From: Thermoguttaceae bacterium
GTDB lineage: Bacteria > Planctomycetota > Planctomycetia > Pirellulales > Thermoguttaceae
NCBI GenBank assembly: GCA_017454585.1
Contig: JAFTCU010000005.1
Span: 1-32,803, forward strand
DNA: 32,803 bases
Reading direction: 5' to 3'
Part shown: positions 23,339 through 31,817 of the stretch, in pieces
Layout: the number at the start of each line of letters is the position of its first letter
Numbering within the stretch: position 1 is the stretch's first letter
Program-made: the position numbers and the translations under genes
The notes under the pieces: generated by a model
Database searches by the model: none
What the model was told of the DNA's origin: nothing
The model's input: the letters and a program-made list of their open reading frames with translations, nothing else

Positions 23339-24658
23339 ATGACCTCCATTTTACTTTCCCCAATTTCGTCGCCGATCCACGCGGAAATGATCCCGCCAGG
23401 GTCGAAAAGCATCACCAATCGTGCCCTTGCCATTGCCGCGGCAGCTGAGGGTGATTCTCTGCTGATCGGTGCGCTTGATTCCGAAGACACACAAATGATG
23501 ATGGGCGCTTTGCGCAAAATGGGCGTTCGGCTCGAACACGACCCCACGACCGCGAAGATTCACGTCCAGGGAACCGGCGGCGCGTTTGAAAGGGGAGAAA
23601 CGCAAAACCCTACGAATGAGCCGGTGGAGCTTTTTTGCGGGAACAGCGGGACGACCATCCGGTTTCTGACCGCGATGTGCGCAAACGCCCACGGTCTGTT
23701 CCGGCTGGACGGTGTGGAAAGGATGCGCCAGCGCCCGCTGGGTGACTTGCTTGACGGCCTGCGTCAACTTGGTGTTCGGGTGGAGGCGGAACTCGGAAAT
23801 GACTGCCCGCCGGTTCTGCTTCACGCGGAGGGGATCCCGGGCGGCCGTGCGGTGATTCCGGGCAATATTTCGAGCCAGTTCCTCAGCGGTCTCCTTATGG
23901 CGGTTCCGTATGCGAGAGAAGAGACTACGATCGCCATTTCCGGTGGGCTCGTTTCAAGACCTTACATCACCATGACCCTCGAAGTCATGCGTGCGTTTGG
24001 TGTGACGGTGGACGAACTGGAAGGGGATGTTTTCAGGATCCCTGCCGGCCAAAAGTACTCGGGGACCCGGTACGTCATCGAGCCGGACGCTTCCGCGGCC
24101 AGTTACTTCTTCGCCGCGGCGGCCGTGGCGGGGGGAGAAATGACCGTCCGGAATCTCACGAAAAACGCCCTTCAGGGGGACGTGGGATTTTGTGACTGCC
24201 TCGCGAAAATGGGCTGCGAGGTCGAGTACCTCCCCGATGCGATCCGGGTACGTCGTGAGCCGGGCGCTCCTCTGCACGGGATCGAAACGGATATGCGCTT
24301 CATCAGCGACACGGCGCAGACGCTCTCCGTCGTGGCCCTCTTTGCCGACTCGCCGACGACGATTCGGAACGTGGCCAATATGCGGGTCAAAGAGACCGAT
24401 CGGATCCACGCGGTCGTGACGGAACTGAGAAAATTTGGGGTCGAAGTCAAAGAATTTGAGGACGGAATGACGATCCAGCCCCTCAAACAGACCCCTCCCG
24501 CAGTAGAGATCGAGACGTATAACGACCATCGAATGGCCATGAGCTTCGCCATCGCGGGCTTGCGTCTTCCCGGTGTAACCATTCTGAATCCTGGCTGCAC
24601 CGTGAAGACATACCCGGGGTTCTGGGACGATTTGGAAAAAATTAAAAAAGGACGTTAA
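23339..24658 (+). CDS. aroA: 3-phosphoshikimate 1-carboxyvinyltransferase (EPSP synthase)
   Basis: A 439-residue cytoplasmic enzyme that joins phosphoenolpyruvate to shikimate 3-phosphate in aromatic amino acid synthesis. The N-terminal substrate motif PPGSKSITNRAL is at 19-30. The PEP-site signature is FCGNSGTTIRFLTAMC, with Ser where NAGT enzymes have Ala. The second signature is MRVKETDRI, and NDHRMAMSFAI lies near the end. Length and motif order are normal for the family, so the gene appears intact. No Shine-Dalgarno sequence is visible before the ATG, and no convincing promoter was found in the 248-bp upstream gap, which also holds the divergent lipoprotein promoter. It is convergent with the DUF1559 gene, 16 nt apart. 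Confidence 0.97.
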   Translation: MTSILLSPISSPIHAEMIPPGSKSITNRALAIAAAAEGDSLLIGALDSEDTQMMMGALRKMGVRLEHDPTTAKIHVQGTGGAFERGETQNPTNEPVELFCGNSGTTIRFLTAMCANAHGLFRLDGVERMRQRPLGDLLDGLRQLGVRVEAELGNDCPPVLLHAEGIPGGRAVIPGNISSQFLSGLLMAVPYAREETTIAISGGLVSRPYITMTLEVMRAFGVTVDELEGDVFRIPAGQKYSGTRYVIEPDASAASYFFAAAAVAGGEMTVRNLTKNALQGDVGFCDCLAKMGCEVEYLPDAIRVRREPGAPLHGIETDMRFISDTAQTLSVVALFADSPTTIRNVANMRVKETDRIHAVVTELRKFGVEVKEFEDGMTIQPLKQTPPAVEIETYNDHRMAMSFAIAGLRLPGVTILNPGCTVKTYPGFWDDLEKIKKGR

Positions 24659-24674
24659 AGAGTCGAACTGCCGG

Positions 24675-25682
24675 TTACTGGTTCAGGCTCACGGCCTGAC
24701 CATCGTTTCGGACACCCAATCGGTAGTGGGTTTCTTCGTCGATGGAGTAGGAAATGCGCTGAACCGAACCATCACCCATGCACATTCCGAAGGTGCCGGC
24801 GTGGGGTGCGCCGAAACGCATGGAGTATTCGTCGTAACCGGTTCGGTCCTGCATAGGCGTACTGGTCGTGGCTTTGTACGTAACACGGCAATTATCGCAG
24901 TCCGCGCCGACCCAGATACCGTTGTCATCACTGGAACTTCCGGAAGTTTCGTAGGCGTCAGCTTTTAGGTACTTCTCTCCGATGAGGTACGTATTTGTCG
25001 TGCCGTCCCGAATTTGTCCTATGGTTACCTCGCTGCACGTGAAAATCAGACCATCGGCCGTTTGGGTCGGCCATGAGTTGCTCCTGGAATATTCATTGGC
25101 CTGGGAGTAGGAACTGGGGTAAAAACGTCCGTCTCCCGGGTTTGCAAATTTTCCGCCGTAATTTCCGGCGTAATCCGATTTGGCGAGCATGCAGGTCCCG
25201 GAGGTTTTCAGAGCCGCGACGTCGGCATTGCTCAGTGAGTCGTTCGCGCCGGGGTAAATTTTGGCGGCCCGACGTGACGGACAATAAAAAGTCTGCACCG
25301 GCGTCTGCAGTACCACGGAGGCTTTTGCTTTGTCTGGCGTATCCAGCTGACCGTTCGAGGAAAGCTGGTAGAGGGCCTGCTGTTCAAGGTACGGAAGAAG
25401 CGAAAAGGTCCAACCCCCCGGTTGGTTCCGGTTCATTCCGCGGTCCGGGTCGCCGGTAAATCCCCAATGCCAGCCGCCCGATGGGAATTTCCTGGTCGCT
25501 GATTCGTGATTCAGACAGGCAAGGCCGAGGTTCTTCAGATTGTTCCCGCATTGCATCTGACGCGCGGCCTCACGAGCCTGCTGAACGGCAGGAAGGAGCA
25601 GGCCGACCAGCATACCAATGATAGCTATGACGACCAAAAGCTCAACGAGTGTGAAACCGTTCTGTACTTTTTTTCGATTCAT
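24675..25682 (-). CDS. DUF1559 prepilin-like protein
   Basis: A 335-residue protein of the DUF1559 (SBP_bac_10-type) family, which is greatly expanded in planctomycetes. The N-terminus carries the type IV prepilin cleavage/methylation motif NGFTLVELLVVIAIIGMLVG followed by LLPAVQQAREAARQMQC. LGLACLNHES and WTFSLLPYLEQQALY are the usual next blocks, and the C-terminal APHAGTFGMCMGDGSVQRI is the typical H-x(n)-DGS ending. It is probably processed by a prepilin peptidase and assembled or displayed at the cell surface; the precise role is unknown. The ATG at 25682 is preferred over an in-frame TTG at 25709 because it gives the usual short basic leader (MNRKKVQNG). GGAG at about 25697 could serve the ATG. 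The promoter is at 25729-25756. Confidence 0.93.
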   Translation of the reverse strand: MNRKKVQNGFTLVELLVVIAIIGMLVGLLLPAVQQAREAARQMQCGNNLKNLGLACLNHESATRKFPSGGWHWGFTGDPDRGMNRNQPGGWTFSLLPYLEQQALYQLSSNGQLDTPDKAKASVVLQTPVQTFYCPSRRAAKIYPGANDSLSNADVAALKTSGTCMLAKSDYAGNYGGKFANPGDGRFYPSSYSQANEYSRSNSWPTQTADGLIFTCSEVTIGQIRDGTTNTYLIGEKYLKADAYETSGSSSDDNGIWVGADCDNCRVTYKATTSTPMQDRTGYDEYSMRFGAPHAGTFGMCMGDGSVQRISYSIDEETHYRLGVRNDGQAVSLNQ

Positions 25683-25728
25683 AATCCAGTCCCCATAATA
25701 TTTCTCCAAAATTTATCATCTTAACCTT

Positions 25729-25756
25729 ATTATACGCAATTGACGTTTTTTTTCAA
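25729..25756 (-). promoter_or_regulatory. Promoter of the DUF1559 gene
   Basis: On the minus strand, TTGAAA (25756-25751), a 16-nt spacer and TATAAT (25734-25729). The start site would leave about 40 nt before the ATG at 25682. Confidence 0.75.
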
Positions 25757-25874
25757 TGAGGAGAACGAAAAAAATGTAAAAATTTTCAGGAAGGGGTGGA
25801 AAAAAAGAAAAAAAGTGGTAAAATCAGAGGAGATTTTTACTCGTTCTGTTCCCTTTTCGCTTCAGGAGCAAAAA

Positions 25875-28250
25875 ATGAAAATCATGGCCCCTTCCGGAAA
25901 TATTGACTGCATGAACGCCGCGATCCGTGCCGGCGCGGATGAGGTTTACATGGGAATTTCCGGTTTCGGGGCGCGGCGCTTCGCGAAGAATTTTTCTGTT
26001 CAGGAGTACTGCGACGCGGTGGGGGAGGCGCATCGGTACGGGACGGCCGTGAACGTCACGCTCAACACGATCATGGCGCAGGAAGAATTCGACGCGCTGG
26101 ACGAATCACTCGACCTTCTGTACGCCGCCGGGGTGGACGCGGTGATCGTTCAGGACCTCGGTTTCGCGGACTATTTGCGGGTCCATTACCCCGACTGGCC
26201 GCGGCACGCTTCGACCCAGCTTTCCATCGCGTCGCCGAAAGAGGCGGTTTGGGCGCAGGAGCAGGGTTTTCGGCGTCTCGTGCTCGCCCGGGAGCTTTCC
26301 CTCGAAGAGATCGCGGCCATTCGGGAAGCCGTCTCGACGGAGCTGGAGGTTTTCGCCTCGGGCGCGCTTTGCCTGGCGTGCTCGGGAAAGTGCTTTCTTT
26401 CCAGTTTCATCGGCGGACGAAGCGGAAACCGCGGAATGTGTACCCAGCCGTGCCGCCAGAAGTACAAACGGCTCGACGCGCCGAAGGGACGCGAGGGTTT
26501 TCTCCTTTCCTCGGCCGACCAGTGGCAGGAATTTCCCGAGATTGCCCGGCTTTTCGCGATGGGCGTGGACGTGATCAAGCTCGAGGGGCGCATGAAGTCG
26601 CCCGAGTACGTCTTTGAGGCGGTGCGGTACTACCGCGAGATGATCGATACGCTGCGCGAAGCGAGCCCCGAGCGGCTTGCAAGCGTTCTGGAAAAAATCG
26701 AAAAGGCTCCGCTCCAGACGAGACCGCACCCGGGGATCGAGCGTCTGTTCAACCGCGGCTACTCGAAGGGCTACTTTTACGAGCACGACCCGGACTTCCT
26801 GAACACGGCATTTTCCGCGTCGTGGGGCGTGAAGGCGGGCGAGATACAGAAACGCCGGATCCGTCTGACCGTTCCGCTGCGTAACGGGGACGGTGTGGTT
26901 TTTCTCGACCGAAACCTTCAGAAGATCGACGGGTTGAACGTCAGCCGCATCGTTCTGGAAAAGACGGGCGAAATCGTCCCCCCGGCGCCGCGTGGGGCGG
27001 AGGTTTCGCTTGGCGTTCCGGTCCCGCCCGGGGCCGCGCTTTTGTACAAGACTTTCGACTACGAGCTGAACCGCACGCTGGCGACGGAAATGAAACTCCA
27101 GCGCCGCCGGACGCCGATCCAGGCCGTTCTGACCGCCCGGGTAGGCCAGCCGCTGAGGCTTGAATTTTCGGTGGAGCTTTTCGGGAAAACGTTCCGTTCG
27201 GAGGCGGTTTCGGAGGACCCCCTCGAGGCCTCGCAGCGGGCCGCGGCGTCGCGGGAAAGCCTTTTCGCCTCGCTGGACCGGTTGGGGGAAACGCCCTTTT
27301 CGCTGGCGGAGAAGGACGCGGAAATTCAATTCGACTCGAACGTTTTCGTCCCGAAATCGGTTTTGAACCAGCTGCGTCAGTGCGCGGCGAGCGATCTGGA
27401 AACGGCCATCGTGGCGGGGATGAAGCGGGAAAAAGCCTCCCCTGAAAGGGGAGGTGGCCCGGAAGGTCGGAGGGGTTCCAGACGTGGGGGAAGTCAGTCC
27501 TTTGGCTGGAACCCCCCAGCTTCGCTTTGCTCAGCAGCCCCCCTTTCAGGTGGGCCTTCCACTCCGGTTTTAACCGCGGCGGTCATGACCCGCGCGCAGG
27601 CCGAGGCGTGCCGGGAGGCGGGGATCGAAAAAATCTACCGGCTGGAACCTCCGGTCCATTTCGGAAACGAGGGACGCCCCGCGTGGAACGGATGCGCGGC
27701 GTTGGCCGGGTCGCTTTTTGACGCGGTGCAGTTTTCGGAGGAAAAGCGGGAATTCGCGCTCGACTGGACGTTCCACGCCGCCAACCCGTGGATGATCCGG
27801 TACTACGCGCGGACGTTCCCGCTCGCGCGGACGATTTTCCTCTCGCCGGAGATTTCGGAGAAAACCGTCCGTAAACTCGCCGCTCTGCCGGACGTGCCGC
27901 GACTTGGACTCGTGATTTGCGGTTTCCTGTACGGAATGTTCACGCGGAAAACGCTCTTTGAGGAAACGCTCGTTCCGCTTCAAAATCAGGACGGCCGCCC
28001 CATCTGGGTGAGCCGGAACGACCGAGGGGAAAACCCGCTCGAAACGTCGGGAAGCCGCGTTTTTTACGGGAATCGGATGGACATTTCGCGCCTTCTGCAC
28101 GACCGGCCGATCCCGGGGCTGGCCGAGCTTCGGGTCGATTTCACGCTGGAAACGCCGGAAGAAACGGCCAAAATCCTGAAAAAGCTCCTGACCCGGGGCT
28201 GGATCCTGGATGAAAGTTTCTCGTACGGGTACGAAAAAGGGATTTTCTGA
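25875..28250 (+). CDS. Peptidase U32 family protein (RlhA/TrhP-like hydroxylation factor) with inserted repeat-encoded segment
   Basis: A 791-residue cytoplasmic protein. The U32 domain begins at once (KIMAPSGNIDCMNAAIRAGADEVYMG) and includes the cysteine cluster CLACSGKCF...GMCTQPCRQKY (about 165-195), expected to hold an Fe-S cluster. KLEGRMKSPEYVFEAVRYYR is a strong family signature. E. coli relatives RlhA and TrhP hydroxylate cytidine in 23S rRNA or uridine-34 of tRNA using prephenate-derived chemistry, so RNA modification is more likely than proteolysis. A C-terminal extension (about 565-791) is present, as in RlhA-length members. Residues about 521-561 are low-complexity and come from a palindromic DNA element inserted in frame (27436-27556). 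The ATG at 25875 is chosen over upstream in-frame codons because AGGAG lies 6 nt before it and the family N-terminus starts there. Confidence 0.9.
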   Translation: MKIMAPSGNIDCMNAAIRAGADEVYMGISGFGARRFAKNFSVQEYCDAVGEAHRYGTAVNVTLNTIMAQEEFDALDESLDLLYAAGVDAVIVQDLGFADYLRVHYPDWPRHASTQLSIASPKEAVWAQEQGFRRLVLARELSLEEIAAIREAVSTELEVFASGALCLACSGKCFLSSFIGGRSGNRGMCTQPCRQKYKRLDAPKGREGFLLSSADQWQEFPEIARLFAMGVDVIKLEGRMKSPEYVFEAVRYYREMIDTLREASPERLASVLEKIEKAPLQTRPHPGIERLFNRGYSKGYFYEHDPDFLNTAFSASWGVKAGEIQKRRIRLTVPLRNGDGVVFLDRNLQKIDGLNVSRIVLEKTGEIVPPAPRGAEVSLGVPVPPGAALLYKTFDYELNRTLATEMKLQRRRTPIQAVLTARVGQPLRLEFSVELFGKTFRSEAVSEDPLEASQRAAASRESLFASLDRLGETPFSLAEKDAEIQFDSNVFVPKSVLNQLRQCAASDLETAIVAGMKREKASPERGGGPEGRRGSRRGGSQSFGWNPPASLCSAAPLSGGPSTPVLTAAVMTRAQAEACREAGIEKIYRLEPPVHFGNEGRPAWNGCAALAGSLFDAVQFSEEKREFALDWTFHAANPWMIRYYARTFPLARTIFLSPEISEKTVRKLAALPDVPRLGLVICGFLYGMFTRKTLFEETLVPLQNQDGRPIWVSRNDRGENPLETSGSRVFYGNRMDISRLLHDRPIPGLAELRVDFTLETPEETAKILKKLLTRGWILDESFSYGYEKGIF
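27436..27556. repeat. Palindromic element inserted in frame within the U32 gene
   Basis: CCTCCCCT (27436-27443) and AGGGGAGG (27447-27454) form a perfect 8-bp hairpin. The central GGGGTTCCA (27472-27480) faces TGGAACCCC (27507-27515). CCTGAAAGGGG (27441-27451) faces CCCCTTTCAGG (27540-27550) at the far end. The whole has the nested inverted-repeat form of a MITE- or REP-like element. The reading frame stays open through it. Confidence 0.72.
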
Positions 28251-28269
28251 CCGTTTTTAAAATGAAACC

Positions 28270-28295
28270 GGGCGGCCCCCGCATGAGGACCGCCC
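28270..28295. terminator. Hairpin between convergent U32 and PEP-CTERM genes
   Basis: GGGCGG (28270-28275) pairs with CCGCCC (28290-28295), extendable to nine positions with one mismatch. It lies about 20 nt past the U32 stop and 32 nt past the PEP-CTERM stop. A second small AT-rich hairpin, AAATCA/TGATTT, follows at about 28300-28316. T-tracts are poor on both strands, so a bidirectional terminator role is plausible but not certain. Confidence 0.45.
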
Positions 28296-28327
28296 TTCAA
28301 ATCAAGACTTGATTTTCTTCCGGATTT

Positions 28328-30094
28328 TTACTTCTTTCTGCGGAAGAAAGCCAGCGCGCCGACTCCCAGGAGCAGCATCGCCCAGGTCGCCGGTTCCGGA
28401 ACATTTGCCGAGCTTCCAAAAGTGCCGACCATGTAGTTCGGATTGAAAGCCGTAAGGTCGAACGCGATGAAACTCCCGTCCGGAATTGAGGGCAGGCCCG
28501 TGACGGTGATTTGCCCTTCCTCGCCGGAAACGGTCGCATCACCGAGCGCGACGCTTCCGCTGAGCCAGTCCACCAACTCGTCGGTTTCGTTGCCGGTCAG
28601 CGGCGTGTTGCCGTTTTTCACGTCAAACGTGACGGTCGAGCCACCCTCAAAGCCGTTGATCTGGGCGACTCCCACCGGAGAGTTCACTTCCAGCGTTTCG
28701 CCAAGTTCCAGGGTCGGGGCGCCCTCCGTGATGACTGCGGCCGAGACGCTCGTGTCGGTTTTCGTGACGTTGATAATGGGGGAGTTCGTGACGGCATTCA
28801 GACCGCTCGCGGCCGTCAAAACTTCGTTCACCGTCTTGCAGATCTCCGAGAAGAGGCCCAGCCCGTGGCTCAGGCCGACGTAGATCGTTCCGTCGCCGGA
28901 GTACGCGCCAGTGATGGCCATTTTGCCCCAGCCGTTGAGGCCCGGAGCGACCGTGATTTCGCCTGCGTTGGCGACGGTCGTTTTGGCGTTCAGCGTGCCG
29001 CCCGCGATATTAATGGTCGCGTCGGCGTTGTTCGTCAGGGCTTTTTCGACCGTCAGCGTACCGCCGGTCACGTCCACCGTGCCCGCGTTGGTCATCGTGC
29101 CTTTGGCTTCGAACGATCCGCCGTACACGTTCAGCTCGGATCTGGCACCAATACCGGTGAAACCGCCGCCTGTCGCGACGACGACCTCGGCATTATCGTA
29201 AATGTTCACATCCGATTTGGTCGCCAGAGCGGTATTTATCGAGGTGGAGTTTTCACCATTTCCGATGTTGAAGTTTCCGCCAACGGTCAGTTTCGCGGTT
29301 TCCGACCCACCGCCGATGTAGGCGTGGCCCTGAATTTTATCGATCCAGCCGGCCGTGTTGGTATTTCCTACGCACATATAGGAATTGGCCGTGGCTTCAC
29401 CGCCGGTCTGCCTGTAAATGCCTGTGTTGATGACTTCCGAGGCGTCCGCGCTTTTGAGGTTCAGAATGATGTATTTTCCCACTTCCAGCGTTCCGCCGGT
29501 CATATTGAACGTACCCTGGGAATTGCCCTTTCCATCGTAGTCACGGGCAATCTGCAAACCACTGTCCACAAGCCGGATCGTACCGCCATTAAGATTTACA
29601 ATCCCCTCTCCATGGCCAGAGACATAAAGCGCTTTCTCTGAAATCAGCGTCGCGCCCTGATTGACGGTCAGCGTACCATGCGTGCCAAGCTCGCCGCCCA
29701 CGCCCGGGTAGCCCGGTGAGGTGAGCGTCGCGCCGCTGTTCAGTGTGATATTCGCGATGCAGCCTTCCGGAGCGTTTTCATAAAAACTCGCGCCGGAAGC
29801 CATGGTCACATTCGCGTTTGAGATCGTCACGTTGCCGTTGATCACGAGGATGGAGGCGTTCTGGGAACGGAACGGCACGGGCGTGCTGCCGGTGAACGTC
29901 ACGGTTCCGCCGGTAATGTTCAGATTACCCGGGGTCGTTTCGTTACCGATCTGGTAAAAGTCATTGACGGTCGTGTCCGACGAGATCGTCCGGTCGCCCG
30001 TAATGACCTCGGCGAAAAGGGAGGCGGAAAATAAAACCATTGCCGCAGCACTTGCCAGAATGCCTGCAGCGTTTGAAATTTGACTACGTTTCAT
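28328..30094 (-). CDS. PEP-CTERM-sorted, repeat-rich secreted protein (autotransporter-like passenger)
   Basis: A 588-residue protein from the ATG at 30094, which has GAGG 5-8 nt upstream; in-frame codons further upstream lie before the promoter. A signal peptide is followed by a long Gly/Asn/Thr-rich region with recurrent GGT-L/V-x-V and ADATINIAGGTLNA-type units, predicting a right-handed beta-helix like the passenger-associated repeats of autotransporters. The C-terminus is a textbook PEP-CTERM signal: VPEPATW, a hydrophobic helix (AMLLLGVGALAFF) and RRKK. This signal is recognised by an exosortase and leads to surface or exopolysaccharide-associated display. No outer-membrane autotransporter barrel is present, and no exosortase gene lies in the window. 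The promoter is at 30147-30174. Its function may be adhesion or matrix, but that is inference. Confidence 0.9.
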   Translation of the reverse strand: MKRSQISNAAGILASAAAMVLFSASLFAEVITGDRTISSDTTVNDFYQIGNETTPGNLNITGGTVTFTGSTPVPFRSQNASILVINGNVTISNANVTMASGASFYENAPEGCIANITLNSGATLTSPGYPGVGGELGTHGTLTVNQGATLISEKALYVSGHGEGIVNLNGGTIRLVDSGLQIARDYDGKGNSQGTFNMTGGTLEVGKYIILNLKSADASEVINTGIYRQTGGEATANSYMCVGNTNTAGWIDKIQGHAYIGGGSETAKLTVGGNFNIGNGENSTSINTALATKSDVNIYDNAEVVVATGGGFTGIGARSELNVYGGSFEAKGTMTNAGTVDVTGGTLTVEKALTNNADATINIAGGTLNAKTTVANAGEITVAPGLNGWGKMAITGAYSGDGTIYVGLSHGLGLFSEICKTVNEVLTAASGLNAVTNSPIINVTKTDTSVSAAVITEGAPTLELGETLEVNSPVGVAQINGFEGGSTVTFDVKNGNTPLTGNETDELVDWLSGSVALGDATVSGEEGQITVTGLPSIPDGSFIAFDLTAFNPNYMVGTFGSSANVPEPATWAMLLLGVGALAFFRRKK

Positions 30095-30146
30095 AACATC
30101 CTCTAAAGTTGGAATTCGAAGTGAAACAAAAAACCTAACGGATACA

Positions 30147-30174
30147 ATTATAGACGGTTTCACGAAAATTTCAA
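30147..30174 (-). promoter_or_regulatory. Promoter of the PEP-CTERM gene
   Basis: On the minus strand, TTGAAA (30174-30169), a 16-nt spacer and TATAAT (30152-30147), with a leader of about 45 nt. Confidence 0.75.
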
Positions 30175-30295
30175 GGAAATTTTTGAGAAAAATGAGAAAA
30201 AAAGAAAAATTTTTTGGAAAATTAGATAAAATTTCAGGCAATAATGGAGATGGAAAGCAGTAATTCCATATCCATTACCTCCCAAAATCCTATTT

Positions 30296-30490
30296 GACGA
30301 CGCTGGAAGCGTCGTCCCCGCAGGGTCCCGTCGCAGTTCTGACGACGCTGGAAGCGTCGTCCCCGCAGAGGTTGGTTTTTGAGACTATGCTGGAAGCGTC
30401 GTCCCCGCAGAGGTTGGTTTTTGAGACGATGCTGGAAGCGTCGTCCCCGCAGAGGTTGGTTTTTGAGACAATGCGGGAAGCATCGTCCCC
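30296..30490. repeat. Five-unit REP-like palindrome array
   Basis: Palindromes start at 30296, 30341, 30383, 30425 and 30467, so the spacing is 45 then 42, 42 and 42 bp. Units 1 and 2 are perfect: GACGACGCT and AGCGTCGTC around GGA. Each is followed by CCCCGCAG, and units 2-4 then share AGGTTGGTTTTTGAGAC. Units 3-5 have an altered left arm. The array starts 13 nt beyond the stop codon of the prenyltransferase-repeat gene and lies within the 409-bp gap before the PEP-CTERM gene. Open frames through it are by-products of the 42-bp period. Confidence 0.85.
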
Positions 30491-30503
30491 GCAGGAGCCC
30501 TCT

Positions 30504-31535
30504 TTATCTCTGGAAAATGGGCAGTGAGCCATTTTCAAGCTGGAGAATGATCAGATTGTTGGCGGTCGTGTACACGTCTCCGATGTAACCCTGCGACCAG
30601 GAACCGCCCTTGGCAGCGTCTTTCACGAGTTTCAGAGCTATGTCGTGGTAATATTTGTCCCATTCTTCACCGCCAATGCGGTACTTTACCTGGGAGTAGT
30701 AAAAATGCGCGTAATGCCAAAAACCCATCGCGGAGCCGGAAATGTCCTCGAGGTTCTTCCGGCAGAACTCCATCATGGGCGGAACATTTTCGTCGTCGTA
30801 TTCCCCCGCATTGTAGAGGCAGGCGATGGCGGCGGCGGTAATGGCCGGCCGGCCGGGTGGGCCGCTTTGTGAGGAATAAACGATTCCCCCATCCGCACCG
30901 CGGCATCGATGAATATAGGCGATCGCGCGTTCGATAGTCCCTGACGGGACCGGGATCCCGGCGTTTCGGCAAGCGCGCAGACCCTGGACCTGTGTGATGG
31001 TGGTAGAGCCTTCATCGAAATCGTTGCCGTCTTTGGCACTGACGTACCCCCAGCCGCCGGCTTTGGTCTGCGCAAAAGCGGTGAACTCGACCGCGCGGGT
31101 GAGCGTGGAGATGATCTCCTCACGACGTTCAATGTCTTCTTCCTCGCCGAGAACCTGAGCGAGTGCCATCATGGCGTAACCGTGGCCGTAGGTGTAACGC
31201 TGGTCACTTTGAGATCCGATCAGACCGTTTGCGCGGGACTGGGCCAGAAGAAAATCCACACCGCGGCGGATCTGGAGAGCGTATTTCCCTTGCAGGGTGG
31301 TTGAACCCTCCGAAGTCAGCGCGATGACGGCCAGCGCAGTCATGGCGGTCGGGTACTCACCCCCGTTAGCGGACCAGCGCCCGGACCGGCTTTGGCGTGA
31401 CGCGAGCCAGTCGAGACCGCGACGGATGCAGTCGTTTATCTGGGTCTTTTCTTCGGGTGTGAGCTTCGGACTTTCTGCCCGAACTGGAACAGCAAGGAAA
31501 ACACAAAGCAGGATGGAAAGCGAAAAACGGAACAT
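30504..31535 (-). CDS. Secreted prenyltransferase/squalene-oxidase-repeat protein
   Basis: A 343-residue protein with a signal peptide (1-20, VPVRAE). The rest is an alpha/alpha-toroid of the prenyltransferase/squalene cyclase repeat type: GLDWLASRQSRSGRWSANGG, GVDFLLAQSRANGLIG, AVEFTAFAQTKAGGWGY, AIAYIHRCRGADGGIVY and a final GGSWSQGYIGDVYTTANNLI. Secreted proteins of this fold are common in planctomycetes. The acidic DxDD motif of true squalene-hopene cyclases is not seen, and the enzyme lacks their length, so it is probably not a terpene cyclase; a binding or polysaccharide-lyase-like role is possible. The REP-like array begins 13 nt beyond its stop. The promoter is at 31575-31602. Confidence 0.87.
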   Translation of the reverse strand: MFRFSLSILLCVFLAVPVRAESPKLTPEEKTQINDCIRRGLDWLASRQSRSGRWSANGGEYPTAMTALAVIALTSEGSTTLQGKYALQIRRGVDFLLAQSRANGLIGSQSDQRYTYGHGYAMMALAQVLGEEEDIERREEIISTLTRAVEFTAFAQTKAGGWGYVSAKDGNDFDEGSTTITQVQGLRACRNAGIPVPSGTIERAIAYIHRCRGADGGIVYSSQSGPPGRPAITAAAIACLYNAGEYDDENVPPMMEFCRKNLEDISGSAMGFWHYAHFYYSQVKYRIGGEEWDKYYHDIALKLVKDAAKGGSWSQGYIGDVYTTANNLIILQLENGSLPIFQR

Positions 31536-31574
31536 AATCGGAAAAGCAAAGGGGTTCTGGAAGTCTATTTCCTC

Positions 31575-31602
31575 ATTTTAACAAAAGGAATGGAAAAGTC
31601 AA
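31575..31602 (-). promoter_or_regulatory. Promoter of the prenyltransferase-repeat gene
   Basis: On the minus strand, TTGACT (31602-31597), a 16-nt spacer and TAAAAT (31580-31575), about 40 nt before the ATG. Confidence 0.66.
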
Positions 31603-31682
31603 GGGGCTTCCGGGAAAAAACATCGTCTTGATCCCCTGTATCATCTTTTCCGTAAAAAGTTCTTCGGGAACTTAAAAAATTT

Positions 31683-31707
31683 GGTTCATCCGACAAGTGA
31701 GTACCAA
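31683..31707 (-). repeat. GGTAC...TCGGA module, inverted copy
   Basis: On the minus strand the core reads GGTACTCACTTGTCGGATGA, then ACC. It is the best-preserved of the four copies in the window (others at 3718, 10424 and 10632). It lies alone in the 779-bp gap between the prenyltransferase-repeat gene and the last gene, a gap with no recognisable gene. Confidence 0.5.
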
Positions 31708-31817
31708 CCTCTTTAATTTCCAGGTTTTTCAGCTTGAAGTTTCTCCAACGATAAACCCGGCGTTTTACCGTCTTGTTTTGTAGTTCCAATCAAAGTGGTC
31801 AAACAAAATCTTTTTTA

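Noticed and set aside
26106..27329. 407-codon open frame on the minus strand
   Set aside because: Antisense to the conserved U32 gene and Arg-rich; a shadow.
27436..27556. Frameshift or assembly error in the U32 gene
   Set aside because: The frame is the same before and after the element and both flanks match the family, so an in-frame insertion explains it better.
28511..29641. 376-codon open frame on the plus strand
   Set aside because: Antisense to the PEP-CTERM protein, whose signal peptide and sorting signal fix the true frame.
30296..30490. CRISPR array
   Set aside because: The sequence between palindromes is also repeated, so there are no unique spacers, and no cas gene is near.
30290..30538. 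Small repeat protein with GDDASS units on the minus strand
   Set aside because: The 42-bp repeat period is a multiple of three, which keeps frames open on both strands; it starts inside the 3' end of another gene without a ribosome site.
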